64,000 bases of DNA from an uncultured Candidatus Melainabacteria bacterium (GCA_934754425.1 CAKVIN010000004.1:65393-129392); one strand, 5' to 3'; shown: positions 52,324-62,345, counted from the first letter of the stretch. The notes: generated by a model not told the origin, from the letters alone. Translations and numbers: made by a program.

Positions 52324-54038
52324 GAACAGTATTTGTAGTATTGTTCAATAAAACCTAATACAAAACTTTTATTATCCCAATGATTACAAACTGAATTCCA
52401 TAATTCTTTGCCATTCTTTGTTGCACTAAATAACGGTGATTCAAATTGATATTTGCATTTATCAATTGCTCGTAGCGATTGTATATTAACAGCTTCTTCT
52501 AAATCTTTAAAAGTAAATTTAAGATTTAAAACTTTTTGCTTAAATTCATCATTTTCAATTCTATCAAAAACGTAGTCAAAATCTCTTTTGTATTCTAAAT
52601 CCTTTCCTTTTAGTAATTCTAACAAATCACCATCTTCTGCATTCAAGATTTTTTCTATTGCAGAAATTCTATTTCCATCTGTTTTGTTATAAGAAAGATT
52701 TTTTAGTAATTTTAACAATTTTATAACTTCTTGTTTTTCTTCTGGTGTAGCATTTACTAATAAATAATCTATTACATTAGGAATAAAATTTGTTGAATTT
52801 AAGCATGCACCTTGTGAAGTTTTAACTTTACTTGATGTTAAAATATTTTGAATTTCAGCAAAAGTTTCGTCATGTTTTTGTTGTACAGATTGTATTTCGA
52901 GTTTCTTCTTTTTGTTCAAAGCTTCATATTTTAACAACTCTTTTACAAATTCTTGCTTATCTCTTTCTGTTGCAATTACTAATGCTGTATCGCCATATTT
53001 ATCTTGAATATCTATATCAATATTTGGATGTTGCAACAATGCTTTAAAAATTTCTAAATTATTATCATAAATTGCACGAATTAAAGGAGAGTCGTCGTCG
53101 TTATTCTGAATATTTGGATTAATATTAGGAAGTTTCAACAACTTTTTCACAAGTTCAATTCTTTCCCTGCGAACAGCTGTGTACAATGGAGTATCACCGT
53201 CTTTATCTTGAACATTTGGATCAGTATTCGGATGTTGTAATAATTCATTAATAATTTCCGTATTATTATCATCAATAGCCTTCATTAAAGGTGAATTGTT
53301 ATCTTTATTTTTAATATTCGGATCAATATTAGGAAATTTCAACAATTCTTTTACAAGTTCAATTCTTTCCCTGCGAACGGCTGTGTACAATGGAGTATCA
53401 CCGTCTTTATCTTGAATATTTGGGTCAATACTTGGGTGTTGTAATAATTCATTAATAATTTCCATATTATTATTGCCGATAGCCTTAATTAAAGGTGAAT
53501 TGTCCCCATTATTCTTAATATTTGGGTTGATTTTAGGATGTTTTAACAACTCTTTTACAACTTCAAGTCTTTCACTGCATACTGCTGTATACAGAGGAGT
53601 ATCACCCTCTTTGTCTTGGATATTTGGGTCAATATCGGGATGCTTTAATAATTCTTTTATAGCATTAATATTTTTATCTCCAACAGCAATTCCTAATGCG
53701 GTATTTCCATTTTCTAACTGAAAATTAGGATCAACATCAGGAAGTTGTAATAAAACCTTTGCATTCTCCAAGTTGGTATTACTAATCGCATTTATTAAGC
53801 TTCTACTTTTTTTATCATCATATAAGCCTACTAAACCAAAAATGCTAGCAGTTAATAGCCCTTCAACAGGGCTATTTGTATTAGTTATACTTTTATTTTG
53901 TAGAGTTTCTTGTTTCTCAAACTTATCAACACTTGTAGCACCTGTGATTATTGCTGAGGCAAAAATTATAGGCATTATAACTTTTTTATGTAATTTCTGA
54001 AAATTGTTGTTTGGAAGGTGTATGTTTTTAATTATCAT
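52302..54038 (-). CDS. Ankyrin-repeat protein with shared C-terminal module, paralogue 5
   Basis: 578 residues. MIIKNIHLPNNNFQKLHK, then a hydrophobic helix (about 19-36), about nine ankyrin repeats (about 78-385) of the DPNIQDKDGDTPLYTAV type, then the shared module (about 416-560). Ankyrins come as recent 69-residue pairs: DNA at 53156 and 53363 is nearly identical. AAGGAAAAAATAAA precedes the ATG. Its stop overlaps paralogue 4 by 22 bases. Gap of 12 bases to the radical SAM gene upstream makes one operon. Confidence 0.85.
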   Translation of the reverse strand: MIIKNIHLPNNNFQKLHKKVIMPIIFASAIITGATSVDKFEKQETLQNKSITNTNSPVEGLLTASIFGLVGLYDDKKSRSLINAISNTNLENAKVLLQLPDVDPNFQLENGNTALGIAVGDKNINAIKELLKHPDIDPNIQDKEGDTPLYTAVCSERLEVVKELLKHPKINPNIKNNGDNSPLIKAIGNNNMEIINELLQHPSIDPNIQDKDGDTPLYTAVRRERIELVKELLKFPNIDPNIKNKDNNSPLMKAIDDNNTEIINELLQHPNTDPNVQDKDGDTPLYTAVRRERIELVKKLLKLPNINPNIQNNDDDSPLIRAIYDNNLEIFKALLQHPNIDIDIQDKYGDTALVIATERDKQEFVKELLKYEALNKKKKLEIQSVQQKHDETFAEIQNILTSSKVKTSQGACLNSTNFIPNVIDYLLVNATPEEKQEVIKLLKLLKNLSYNKTDGNRISAIEKILNAEDGDLLELLKGKDLEYKRDFDYVFDRIENDEFKQKVLNLKFTFKDLEEAVNIQSLRAIDKCKYQFESPLFSATKNGKELWNSVCNHWDNKSFVLGFIEQYYKYCSYEKSLK

Positions 54039-54050
54039 TTTATTTTTTCC

Positions 54051-55262
54051 TTATTCTAAATCAATATCACTAAAAACAGAAGTTGTAGGTTTTTTGTTTT
54101 CATAATTAAGCTGAATTGGAGTAGGAAGAGTTAGTTCAATTGGTGCTGAAATATAATCGACTTTAGATGCAGGCATTGTAGCATATACATTGCCATTAAT
54201 ATCAATACATTTTAACGCTCCATCTCGGAGTTTTTCGAATTTTTCTCGCTCATTCAAACATTCCCAATCAATTGCTTCATCAATAAGTTGTTGTTGCTCT
54301 AAAAAGTTAGTTTCTGCTCTAAAAAATCTACGTCCTCGTCCACTAGCTTCAATAAGATGTGATTTATCAAATTGTGTAAGGTTTTCCGGCTTCAATTTTG
54401 GAACTTTTTCAATTGCAGCGCCTACAATTTTTTGTAATTTTGCATAAATTTCTTCATAAAGTTTTTTTGTAGCGTTCTCATTAACAAATTCATTTCCTTC
54501 GATATTTGGAGCGTGACGATAAATTATTTTAGCTTTATTTTGTTCTAAAGCTTTGAAAAATACACTCAAAACATTTGCCATTCTTGAAGTATAAACATTT
54601 CTCAAAAAATCTGCTTTATCTTGATTATTATTTTTGCTAGCTTCTCTTGATTTTTCTAAAATCCCAACAAAAGGATTAATTGAAATATCTACAGATTCAA
54701 TCATTGACGGATTTTTTTGAATCATACTCGCTAATTCTTCAGAAGTTTTTTGAGCGTAATCAGAGCCCTTATTCCAACCGGAAGTAACAAATAGAATTGG
54801 AATATTTAATTTTTCGTAAATATCCTTAATTGCTTCTACAATACTATGACTAGAAGTCTTGCCTCTGATTGGAAAATCCGAAGGATTAGAATCATCTACA
54901 ATACTTAAGTATTTATTTCCATTAAAGACATTGAAACCTAAACGCTCATTCAATAATTTAAACCCATCTAAAAACCGCTCTAAATCTTCAAATAGAATGC
55001 TCCTATTACCTTCTGCTTTTGCATCTTTTAAACAGTGAGAGCAACCAACTGTGCAACCTCTGAACAAATTCAGCGTTTCCAATCTTTTTGTTATAAATGC
55101 AATCAAATCCATCGTCAAAAGTTTTTCACCCTGAAACAAAGGAATACCCTGTTGTATTCCTTCCAAACGGCTTAAATCAATTCTTGATAATGGATATTTA
55201 CCGCTTTTCACAGAATCGGAAATTTTATTTATATATGTATTAATGCCAGATATCGAATTCAT
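54051..55262 (-). CDS. Radical SAM protein
   Basis: 403 residues from the second of two ATGs (55262). Cys70-Cys74-Cys77 (numbered here from that start) in GCTVGCSHCLKD bind the 4Fe-4S cluster. The central part (IPILFVTSGWNKGSDY, VDISINPF) fits a partial TIM barrel. Residues about 250-330 are helical and charged; the last 60 (DINGNVYATMPASKVDYISAP) are beta-rich. No auxiliary-cluster Cys pattern is clear. Substrate unknown; transcribed with the ankyrin protein. On the minus strand TATTAT lies 5 bases before this ATG. Confidence 0.8.
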   Translation of the reverse strand: MNSISGINTYINKISDSVKSGKYPLSRIDLSRLEGIQQGIPLFQGEKLLTMDLIAFITKRLETLNLFRGCTVGCSHCLKDAKAEGNRSILFEDLERFLDGFKLLNERLGFNVFNGNKYLSIVDDSNPSDFPIRGKTSSHSIVEAIKDIYEKLNIPILFVTSGWNKGSDYAQKTSEELASMIQKNPSMIESVDISINPFVGILEKSREASKNNNQDKADFLRNVYTSRMANVLSVFFKALEQNKAKIIYRHAPNIEGNEFVNENATKKLYEEIYAKLQKIVGAAIEKVPKLKPENLTQFDKSHLIEASGRGRRFFRAETNFLEQQQLIDEAIDWECLNEREKFEKLRDGALKCIDINGNVYATMPASKVDYISAPIELTLPTPIQLNYENKKPTTSVFSDIDLE

Positions 55263-55265
55263 CAT

Positions 55266-55702
55266 TTATAATAACGCAAGTAAAAATATTTTTTGCCATT
55301 ACAACTGCTTATTAAAATCTTTATCTTACCGTTAGAATGATTATAAGAATAATGCAAATGATTTTTTCAATGGATACTAAATCTTCTTTCATCATATTTA
55401 TCAATAAGTATGTGTATGCGAAGATTATATTCCTTTTCAGCTTCTCTGCGTGTTTTGTTACCTGTTTTGGTAAATGTTTGTGAGAATTTAAGGTTTTTAT
55501 TTTATGCTATAAAGTTGGTTATTTCTAATGCCACAATTATTTGTTTTTAATACACGGAGATTCTGATTTTATACAATCAATAATATCAAGTTCTTCAAAC
55601 CACTTTTGTCCGACTTTGGTTTTGAAAAATTTTTCAACTTGTGTTTTTTCTACAACTTCTTTTATTTTGTTTTACTCATTATCATTATGCTATCATAAAG
55701 TT
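55266..55702. other. Gap before the DUF4186 gene
   Basis: No intact gene in 437 bases. A 45-codon open frame on the minus strand (55537-55671) without a start may be the end of a decayed gene; see findings. Confidence 0.4.
55667..55696 (+). promoter_or_regulatory. Leaderless-type promoter of the DUF4186 gene
   Basis: TTGTTT (55667-55672), 18 bases, TATCAT (55691-55696), 6 bases, ATG at 55703. Confidence 0.6.
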
Positions 55703-56059
55703 ATGGATATTTTAGATAGATTAGCAAAATCAAAATTCAAAAGCAGATTTAAACTGCGAGCAAAGGAACTGGAATATATTAAAGACAAAGGCCTTGATAC
55801 AATCCATTCTCATGCCTGCGATTTTATTCGAGATAGAATTGCACCGGCAGAACCTACAAACGACGGCAAACAAACTCCAATGCGAGGTCATCCCGTTTTT
55901 ATTGCTCAACACGCAACCGCCACCTGCTGCCGTGGCTGTATCGAAAAATGGCACAAATTCCCCCAACACCGAGAACTAAATAAAAAAGAACAAGAATACC
56001 TTGTTTCTGTAATTATGGAATGGATAAAACAACAAATTAATTCAAACACCGTTTTATAA
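55703..56059 (+). CDS. DUF4186 family protein
   Basis: 118 residues starting MDILDRLAKSKF. Family hallmarks: KGLDTIHSHACDFIRDRIAPAEP, DGKQTPMRGHPVF, IAQHATATCCRGC and IEKWHKFP. The CCRGC and nearby His/Cys suggest a bound metal. No function is established that I know. A longer frame from 55541 exists, but the promoter at 55667-55696 and the family's usual N terminus point to 55703. It precedes mcrB by 61 bases. Confidence 0.88.
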   Translation: MDILDRLAKSKFKSRFKLRAKELEYIKDKGLDTIHSHACDFIRDRIAPAEPTNDGKQTPMRGHPVFIAQHATATCCRGCIEKWHKFPQHRELNKKEQEYLVSVIMEWIKQQINSNTVL

Positions 56060-56120
56060 CCGTCCAAAATATGTTCAAATCTATGTTTGTGATAGTCTAA
56101 AAGAAAAAGAGGGGGGGAAT

Positions 56121-58355
56121 ATGGAAGGAGCAATTCAAGAAAAAATAGATTATATTCTTAATATGCAAAATATTATTTCAAAAGTTTGTTCTGATGAAAA
56201 ATTACTGTTTAAAACTATTAATAAATTAAAAGATAATCAAAATTATTTAAAGAAACTAGCAGAAGAATTGTACAAAGAATATCCCAAATATAATAATACG
56301 ACAAAAAATACAGGAACCCAAAAATTTTTACAAATGACTGTTGTCCAAATGCTATTAAAAGGTAAAAATATTGATAATAATACAATTGAAGAAATAAAAA
56401 GTAGTTATGTTAATAATAAAGAATTTTTTAACGATTATTTTAATGAAAAAAAATATAGTAAAATTTTACAAGATATGTATAACTATTCAAAAAGTAATCC
56501 ATTTGCCAATTGGAAAAAACTTGCCAATATATTTAGAAGATTATTATATCTAAAGAAAGATTTTAATAAAGTTAATGAATATCTTAAAGATATTAGCAGT
56601 AACATAATATCAGATTGTGAATTTGATAACAAATCACTAAAGCAAAAAACAGATGGTTTTTTAGGAAATCAAGGTTATGGGCGAGATGTTCCTGTAATAG
56701 TATTTCATGACAAAAAGTTTAAAAATCAAAAAGAGGCTATTCAAATTTGCTTACATTTTCAAAATAATGTTGTTGATACATATATTCAATCAGGGAAAGA
56801 AGATAACTATTCTTTGAATGAATTTATTTCAAATACTAGTCAATATCAGCAACTAATTGAAGATATAAAAAATAGCAAAGAAGATTTTATTAAAAAAACG
56901 AATAATCGTTTAGGCAGTAAAGATGGCTTAAGCGATAAACAACAAATAGGAGAAGATAAGTCAATGCACAAAAATATTCCTTTAAATCAAATTTTATATG
57001 GTCCTCCTGGGACAGGTAAAACTTATAATACAGTTATAAAAGCAATCGAAATAATTAAACCAAATTATATTAAATACAATGAAAAAGGAAATGTTATTAA
57101 TTACTCCGATGTCAAAAAAGAATTTGATAAAGCAAAAGATAACCATCAAATTGAATTTGTAACATTCCATCAATCATATTCATACGAAGAATTCGTAGAG
57201 GGAATTAAACCAGAAATAGATTGGGAAAATGACAAAGAAAACCAAGAACCAAATTCTAATGGAATCAGATATGTTGGTAAAAAGGGAATTTTTAGAAGAA
57301 TATGTGAAAAAGCAAATGATAAACTGTATAAAAATTCTTCCGAAAACATTAATTTTAAAGAGATAATACACAGATTAGAGGATGAAATAAAAGATAATCC
57401 GTATATACATACAGCGAAAGGTAAAACCTTTGAGATAAAAGAGATTCAACAAAAAGAACAAAAAGTTAAATATTTATATGGAACAACAAAAACACAAAAG
57501 AATTTTGCTTTGGATAAAATGGAAGTGTTATTAAAGCAAGATAATAATTATGATAATGCAGATGCATTTTATAAAGATTATGCTCATGAATCTTATAGTG
57601 TAAGACATTATCCTTATGCCTTTTATAATAACCTATTAAGAATAAAAAAAGACTTGTTAAAAGAAAAAGAAATTACCTCAGATAATAAACAAAAAATAAA
57701 TTTAAATGCCGACAAATACGTTCTTATTATCGATGAAATCAATCGAGGTAATATATCTAAAATATTTGGTGAACTTATTACATTAATAGAAGAAGACAAA
57801 AGATTAGGTAAAGATAATGCAATAACAGTAACTTTACCATATTCTCAAGAAAAACATTTTGGAGTTCCGTCTAACTTATACATCATAGGTACAATGAATA
57901 CTTCTGACCGTTCAATTGCATCAATAGATATTGCATTAAGACGTCGTTTTAAATTCAAAGAAATGATGCCTGATAGTAATTTGGTTGCAGATTTTGGTAT
58001 TGGATTTAATACAACATTTGATGATTTGAACAACAAAATTAAGCTTTTATTGGATAGAGATCATCAAATTGGACACAGTTACTTTATAAATACAAAATAT
58101 AATAACAATAATGGAAATAATAATGTTGAAACCTTGAAAGATATATGGTTTAGTGAAATATTACCTTTATTAAATGAATATTTCTATTGTGATTGGGAAA
58201 AACTAAAATTAATTGTTCCTGGATTTATAAGACTATTAGAAGTTCCACCTGCATTAAAAAGTGAATGCGATGATTCAATATACGAATTTAAAACTTTTGA
58301 TGAAGTTTCAGATTTTGAAAAAGCTCTAAAACAAGAAAAATTTGAACAGGTATAA
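56121..58355 (+). CDS. mcrB: McrB-type restriction AAA+ GTPase
   Basis: Motor subunit of a modification-dependent (type IV) restriction system. 744 residues: N-terminal targeting domain (about 1-270, unassigned helical part, presumably reads DNA), then the AAA+ motor with GPPGTGKT (294-301), FVTFHQSYSYEEFVEGI, DEINRG (538-543) and the McrB signature MNTSDRS in the GTMNTSDRS loop. GAGGGGGGG ribosome-binding site. mcrC follows with a 2-base gap. Confidence 0.93.
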   Translation: MEGAIQEKIDYILNMQNIISKVCSDEKLLFKTINKLKDNQNYLKKLAEELYKEYPKYNNTTKNTGTQKFLQMTVVQMLLKGKNIDNNTIEEIKSSYVNNKEFFNDYFNEKKYSKILQDMYNYSKSNPFANWKKLANIFRRLLYLKKDFNKVNEYLKDISSNIISDCEFDNKSLKQKTDGFLGNQGYGRDVPVIVFHDKKFKNQKEAIQICLHFQNNVVDTYIQSGKEDNYSLNEFISNTSQYQQLIEDIKNSKEDFIKKTNNRLGSKDGLSDKQQIGEDKSMHKNIPLNQILYGPPGTGKTYNTVIKAIEIIKPNYIKYNEKGNVINYSDVKKEFDKAKDNHQIEFVTFHQSYSYEEFVEGIKPEIDWENDKENQEPNSNGIRYVGKKGIFRRICEKANDKLYKNSSENINFKEIIHRLEDEIKDNPYIHTAKGKTFEIKEIQQKEQKVKYLYGTTKTQKNFALDKMEVLLKQDNNYDNADAFYKDYAHESYSVRHYPYAFYNNLLRIKKDLLKEKEITSDNKQKINLNADKYVLIIDEINRGNISKIFGELITLIEEDKRLGKDNAITVTLPYSQEKHFGVPSNLYIIGTMNTSDRSIASIDIALRRRFKFKEMMPDSNLVADFGIGFNTTFDDLNNKIKLLLDRDHQIGHSYFINTKYNNNNGNNNVETLKDIWFSEILPLLNEYFYCDWEKLKLIVPGFIRLLEVPPALKSECDDSIYEFKTFDEVSDFEKALKQEKFEQV

Positions 58356-58357
58356 CA

Positions 58358-59614
58358 ATGGCAGAACCTATTGTTGTCAAAGAATATTCTAAAAATATTA
58401 AAGTTAAAGATTGTGATTTAAGCAAATTACATCATTATTTGGTATGTCAACACTTAGATTCTGCTTTAAAAGTTACGCCTAGCGGTATAGAAACGACTTC
58501 TTGGGTTGGAGTTATAAAGTATAAAAATACACACTTCCAGATTCTGCCCAAATTGATATGCGACAATGACAAAAAAGAAAATATTTTAAAAAATTTGATT
58601 TTTATGCTTTCTTACACAAAAAAGTTAGATATAAAAACAAGTAATGAAGCAAGGCTTTCGACTGCCAAAAATCCATTTATTGAAATATTGATAAGAGAAT
58701 ATGCTAAATCTCTTTTTGAATGTTTAAAACGCTTAACCCCTAAAAAATACATAAGAGAAGAAGATAACCTGAACTATTTAAAAGGAAAAATAAAATTTAC
58801 TGAAAATATTCGATATAACAATTCAAATCAGGCAAAATTCTATTGTGAATATGATGAATTTTCAGAAAATAATATTCTAAATCAGTTATTTTTGTTTGTT
58901 TCTACTTGCCTATACAATATTTCAAACGACAGTTATAACAAAAAAATTCTAAAATTTATAATAAATTACTATGCGGATGTCAAGTTAGTTCGTTTTGATA
59001 GATTTAAAGCAGAAAAAATAAAATTATCTCGTAACCAAGAATTATTCAAAAAGCCTTTCAACTTGGCAAAAATGTTTGTTGAAAAAACAAGTGTCGATTT
59101 ATCTAAAAACAAGTTTGAAAATATTACTCTAATTTGGGATATGAATAAGTTATTTGAAGAATTTGTTTTTGAAATAATGAAAAAATTTGAAGGTGAATTA
59201 GGATGTAAACTTGTAGCACAAAAAGGAAGAAGATTATTAAAAAATGATACAAGCAAAAAAAGAAACACCTTTGTTGATATCATGGTTGAAAAAGGCGATG
59301 GAGAAGAATTAGAAAGAATAGTTTTAGATACTAAATATAAAGAGTTTGTATCTTCTGATGATTTTTCTAATGCTGATGTATTTCAAGTTTCAACGTATTG
59401 CCTATTGCATAATGCTTATCACGCAATTTTATTATATCCAAAATATGGCACTAACGGACCAGATAGAGATTTTGAGCTGAATATTGACGAAGAAATTAAA
59501 GAAAAATATCAAATAGATTTTAAAACAATAAATTTACAATATGATTATATTGGAAAGAAAGAAAATTTAGAAAGCATAAAAGAAGATATCAAAAGGATCT
59601 TAAACGTAGCTTAA
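58358..59614 (+). CDS. mcrC: McrC-type nuclease subunit
   Basis: 418 residues. N-terminal McrC domain (LVCQHLDSALKVTPSG, ILPKLI) contacts McrB; the C-terminal PD-(D/E)xK nuclease has Asp307 (VDIMVEKG) and Asp324-Thr-Lys326 (LDTKYKEF). Cleaves DNA once McrB meets modified bases. RBS AGG, coupled to mcrB. Confidence 0.93.
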   Translation: MAEPIVVKEYSKNIKVKDCDLSKLHHYLVCQHLDSALKVTPSGIETTSWVGVIKYKNTHFQILPKLICDNDKKENILKNLIFMLSYTKKLDIKTSNEARLSTAKNPFIEILIREYAKSLFECLKRLTPKKYIREEDNLNYLKGKIKFTENIRYNNSNQAKFYCEYDEFSENNILNQLFLFVSTCLYNISNDSYNKKILKFIINYYADVKLVRFDRFKAEKIKLSRNQELFKKPFNLAKMFVEKTSVDLSKNKFENITLIWDMNKLFEEFVFEIMKKFEGELGCKLVAQKGRRLLKNDTSKKRNTFVDIMVEKGDGEELERIVLDTKYKEFVSSDDFSNADVFQVSTYCLLHNAYHAILLYPKYGTNGPDRDFELNIDEEIKEKYQIDFKTINLQYDYIGKKENLESIKEDIKRILNVA

Positions 59615-59675
59615 AGCCTTTCAATATACCAATTACTATTTCTAAAGTGATTAAAATTCCAAGCAATTTAATTTT

Positions 59676-62345
59676 ATGTTATTATTTGCACAAATGGGAA
59701 ATGTACACAAAGAAATATTTTTAAAAGGCGAAAAACGAACAGATGATATCATAAGTTGCGTGAGAAGTGGTAGATTTTATAAAATTACTTTTAAAAGTCA
59801 CAAAACATACACTTACAATTATTTCGATGTAAAAATTATTGAACCAAGTAAAGAAGAACTTTTTATAGACAATCGTTTAGACTATTTTAAAAGCATTGCA
59901 GATAAGATTGGCCTTGAACACACGACAGGCAAAGGCTTGAAGTTCAATATTTTACTTAAAAATTATAGAATGATAGAAAAAGTAGTTCCTGAAACTATGC
60001 TATATAATTTTTTAAAAGGAGAGCTGCCTGTTAAAGACAAAAAACAAGATAGTTGTCTAGGTGCATTTTTTAAAATTATAAAACCAATTAAAAATGAAGA
60101 AAAAGAATTTACAATATTTCCTTTTGGATTTAATATTAGCCAAAAACAAGCAGTAAATAATGCACTGGATAATGACCTATCCATTATCGAAGGACCGCCC
60201 GGAACAGGGAAAACACAAACTGTTTTAAATATAATCGCAAATGCAGTTATACGAGGTGAGAGTATTGCTGTTGTTTCAAGCAATAATTCTGCGACAAAAA
60301 ATATAATTGATAAGTTGAAAAAGTATGAGATAGATTATATTTCAGCATATTTGGGTAACACAGAAAACAAAGAAGAATTTATTAAATCACAATCGGCGGT
60401 ACCTCAGATGCAAGGTTGGAAGCTTGAGAATTCTACAATTAAAGAAATTCAAAAATCTTTAAAACAAAGATATAAAAACTTACAAGAAAAGTTAGAACAA
60501 CAGAAGGAATTATCTGTTCTTAAACAAGAATTATCTGCGTATGAAATAGAATATTCACATCATCTGAAATATATTGAACAATTTAATATAAAAGAAATTC
60601 CACAAGATATAGCAAATATTAAAACCACAGATAAAGCTCTTGAAATGAGTTTCTTTATTGAAATTGCAGACGAAAAATATAAAAACAATAATAAATTTAT
60701 TGAATTTATAAAAGCAATTATTGAATTTTTAAAAATTAAAAAATTTAAAAGAACAGTAGCAGAACAGCTTCTGAAAAAATATACAAAAGAATGTTTAATT
60801 GCTTTATATCAGCAAAAATTTTATGAAATCAAAATTTTTGAAAAGAAAAATAGTGTTGAGAAATTAGAAAATGAATTAAATTCTTTTGATTTCAATGCCA
60901 AAATGAAAGAATATTCAGAACTTTCAACTCAAATATTTAAAGCCAAATTGTCAGAAAAATATACTTTACAAAAAAGAAAAACATACACAATTGATGAATT
61001 ACAAACAAAATCAGAAGATTTTATAAAAGATTATCCTGTTGTTTTAAGTACGACATATTCTTTAAGAACTTGTTTATCGAAAGATGTAATGTATGATTAT
61101 GTAATTGTAGATGAAGCTTCGCAGGTAGATTTATGTACAGGGGTCTTGGCATTATCTTGTGCAAAAAAGGCAGTAATTGTAGGCGATTTAAAACAATTGC
61201 CTAATGTTGTAGATTCAAAAGATGCGAAATTAACCGATGAGGTTTTTAATAATTTTGATATACCTGAAGTTTATAGATATAAAAATCATTGCTTATTATC
61301 TTCTATATCAGAATTGTTTAAACAGACTCCTCACACATTATTAAAAGAACATTATCGTTGTCATCCGAAGATTATAGAATTTTGTAATAAAAAATTCTAT
61401 AATAATGAATTAATTATCTTAAGTAATATAAAAAGTGATAAAAACCCCCTAATGGTTTATAAAACAGTCGCTGGAAATCATTCAAGAAATAATGTTAATC
61501 AAAGGCAAATTGATGTAATAAAAAACGAAATAATACCTAATGAAAATCTTTGTACAACGGATAATTCACTTGGAATTGTTACCCCATACAGAAATCAGAC
61601 GAATGCTTTGCAAAATCAATTCAAAGGTACGGGTGTTAAAGCAGATACGGTAGATAAATTTCAAGGACAAGAAAATAAAGTTATTATTTTATCTACAGTA
61701 GATAATAATATAAAAAAATTTACAGATAACCCAAATCGTTTAAATGTTGCGATATCAAGAGCCATCGAACAATTAATTGTCGTCGTAAATGGAAATGAGC
61801 AACGAAAAGACACAATTATAAATGAATTGGTAAAATATATTGAATACAATAATTGTGAAGTAAAAGACAGTAAAATTTTTTCAGTATTTGACTTACTTTA
61901 TAAAAATTATGCACAAAAAAGAAAGAATTTTTTAAAGAAATATAATAGAATTTCTGAATATGATAGTGAAAATATTATGTATGCCTTACTTCAAGATATT
62001 CTTGAAAAATATAATGGAAGTTATGAAGTTGCGATTCATGTACCATTAAATATGATAATCAGAGATTACAGTTTAATGACAAATGAGGAGAAAAAATATG
62101 CCAAAAATGATTGGACTCATGTTGATTTCTTAATTTATAAGACAATTGATAAATCTTCGGTATTGGCAATAGAAGTAGACGGTTTAAAATATCACAAAGA
62201 AGGCAGCAAACAGGCAAAAAGGGATGAATTAAAGAATATAATCTTTGAAAAATATGATATTCCATTGTACAGATTTAACACTACGGGAAGTAATGAAAAA
62301 GAAAAACTTACTCAAATATTACACGAAAAAATAGGAGATATGTAA
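59676..62345 (+). CDS. SF1 (UPF1/DNA2-like) helicase with C-terminal DUF2726-like nuclease
   Basis: 889 residues. Helicase core with GPPGTGKT (173-180), motif II DEAS (Asp479), YRCHP, QGQE and VAISRA. A long coiled insert lies between motifs I and II (about 260-440). The C terminus (about 740-889) contains FDLLYKNY and AIEVDGLKYHKEG, a PD-(D/E)xK-like segment as in DUF2726/VSR-type nucleases. Start has no clear ribosome-binding site. It follows mcrC by 61 bases and should serve the same defence operon. Similar helicase-nuclease fusions occur in defence islands. Confidence 0.85.
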   Translation: MLLFAQMGNVHKEIFLKGEKRTDDIISCVRSGRFYKITFKSHKTYTYNYFDVKIIEPSKEELFIDNRLDYFKSIADKIGLEHTTGKGLKFNILLKNYRMIEKVVPETMLYNFLKGELPVKDKKQDSCLGAFFKIIKPIKNEEKEFTIFPFGFNISQKQAVNNALDNDLSIIEGPPGTGKTQTVLNIIANAVIRGESIAVVSSNNSATKNIIDKLKKYEIDYISAYLGNTENKEEFIKSQSAVPQMQGWKLENSTIKEIQKSLKQRYKNLQEKLEQQKELSVLKQELSAYEIEYSHHLKYIEQFNIKEIPQDIANIKTTDKALEMSFFIEIADEKYKNNNKFIEFIKAIIEFLKIKKFKRTVAEQLLKKYTKECLIALYQQKFYEIKIFEKKNSVEKLENELNSFDFNAKMKEYSELSTQIFKAKLSEKYTLQKRKTYTIDELQTKSEDFIKDYPVVLSTTYSLRTCLSKDVMYDYVIVDEASQVDLCTGVLALSCAKKAVIVGDLKQLPNVVDSKDAKLTDEVFNNFDIPEVYRYKNHCLLSSISELFKQTPHTLLKEHYRCHPKIIEFCNKKFYNNELIILSNIKSDKNPLMVYKTVAGNHSRNNVNQRQIDVIKNEIIPNENLCTTDNSLGIVTPYRNQTNALQNQFKGTGVKADTVDKFQGQENKVIILSTVDNNIKKFTDNPNRLNVAISRAIEQLIVVVNGNEQRKDTIINELVKYIEYNNCEVKDSKIFSVFDLLYKNYAQKRKNFLKKYNRISEYDSENIMYALLQDILEKYNGSYEVAIHVPLNMIIRDYSLMTNEEKKYAKNDWTHVDFLIYKTIDKSSVLAIEVDGLKYHKEGSKQAKRDELKNIIFEKYDIPLYRFNTTGSNEKEKLTQILHEKIGDM

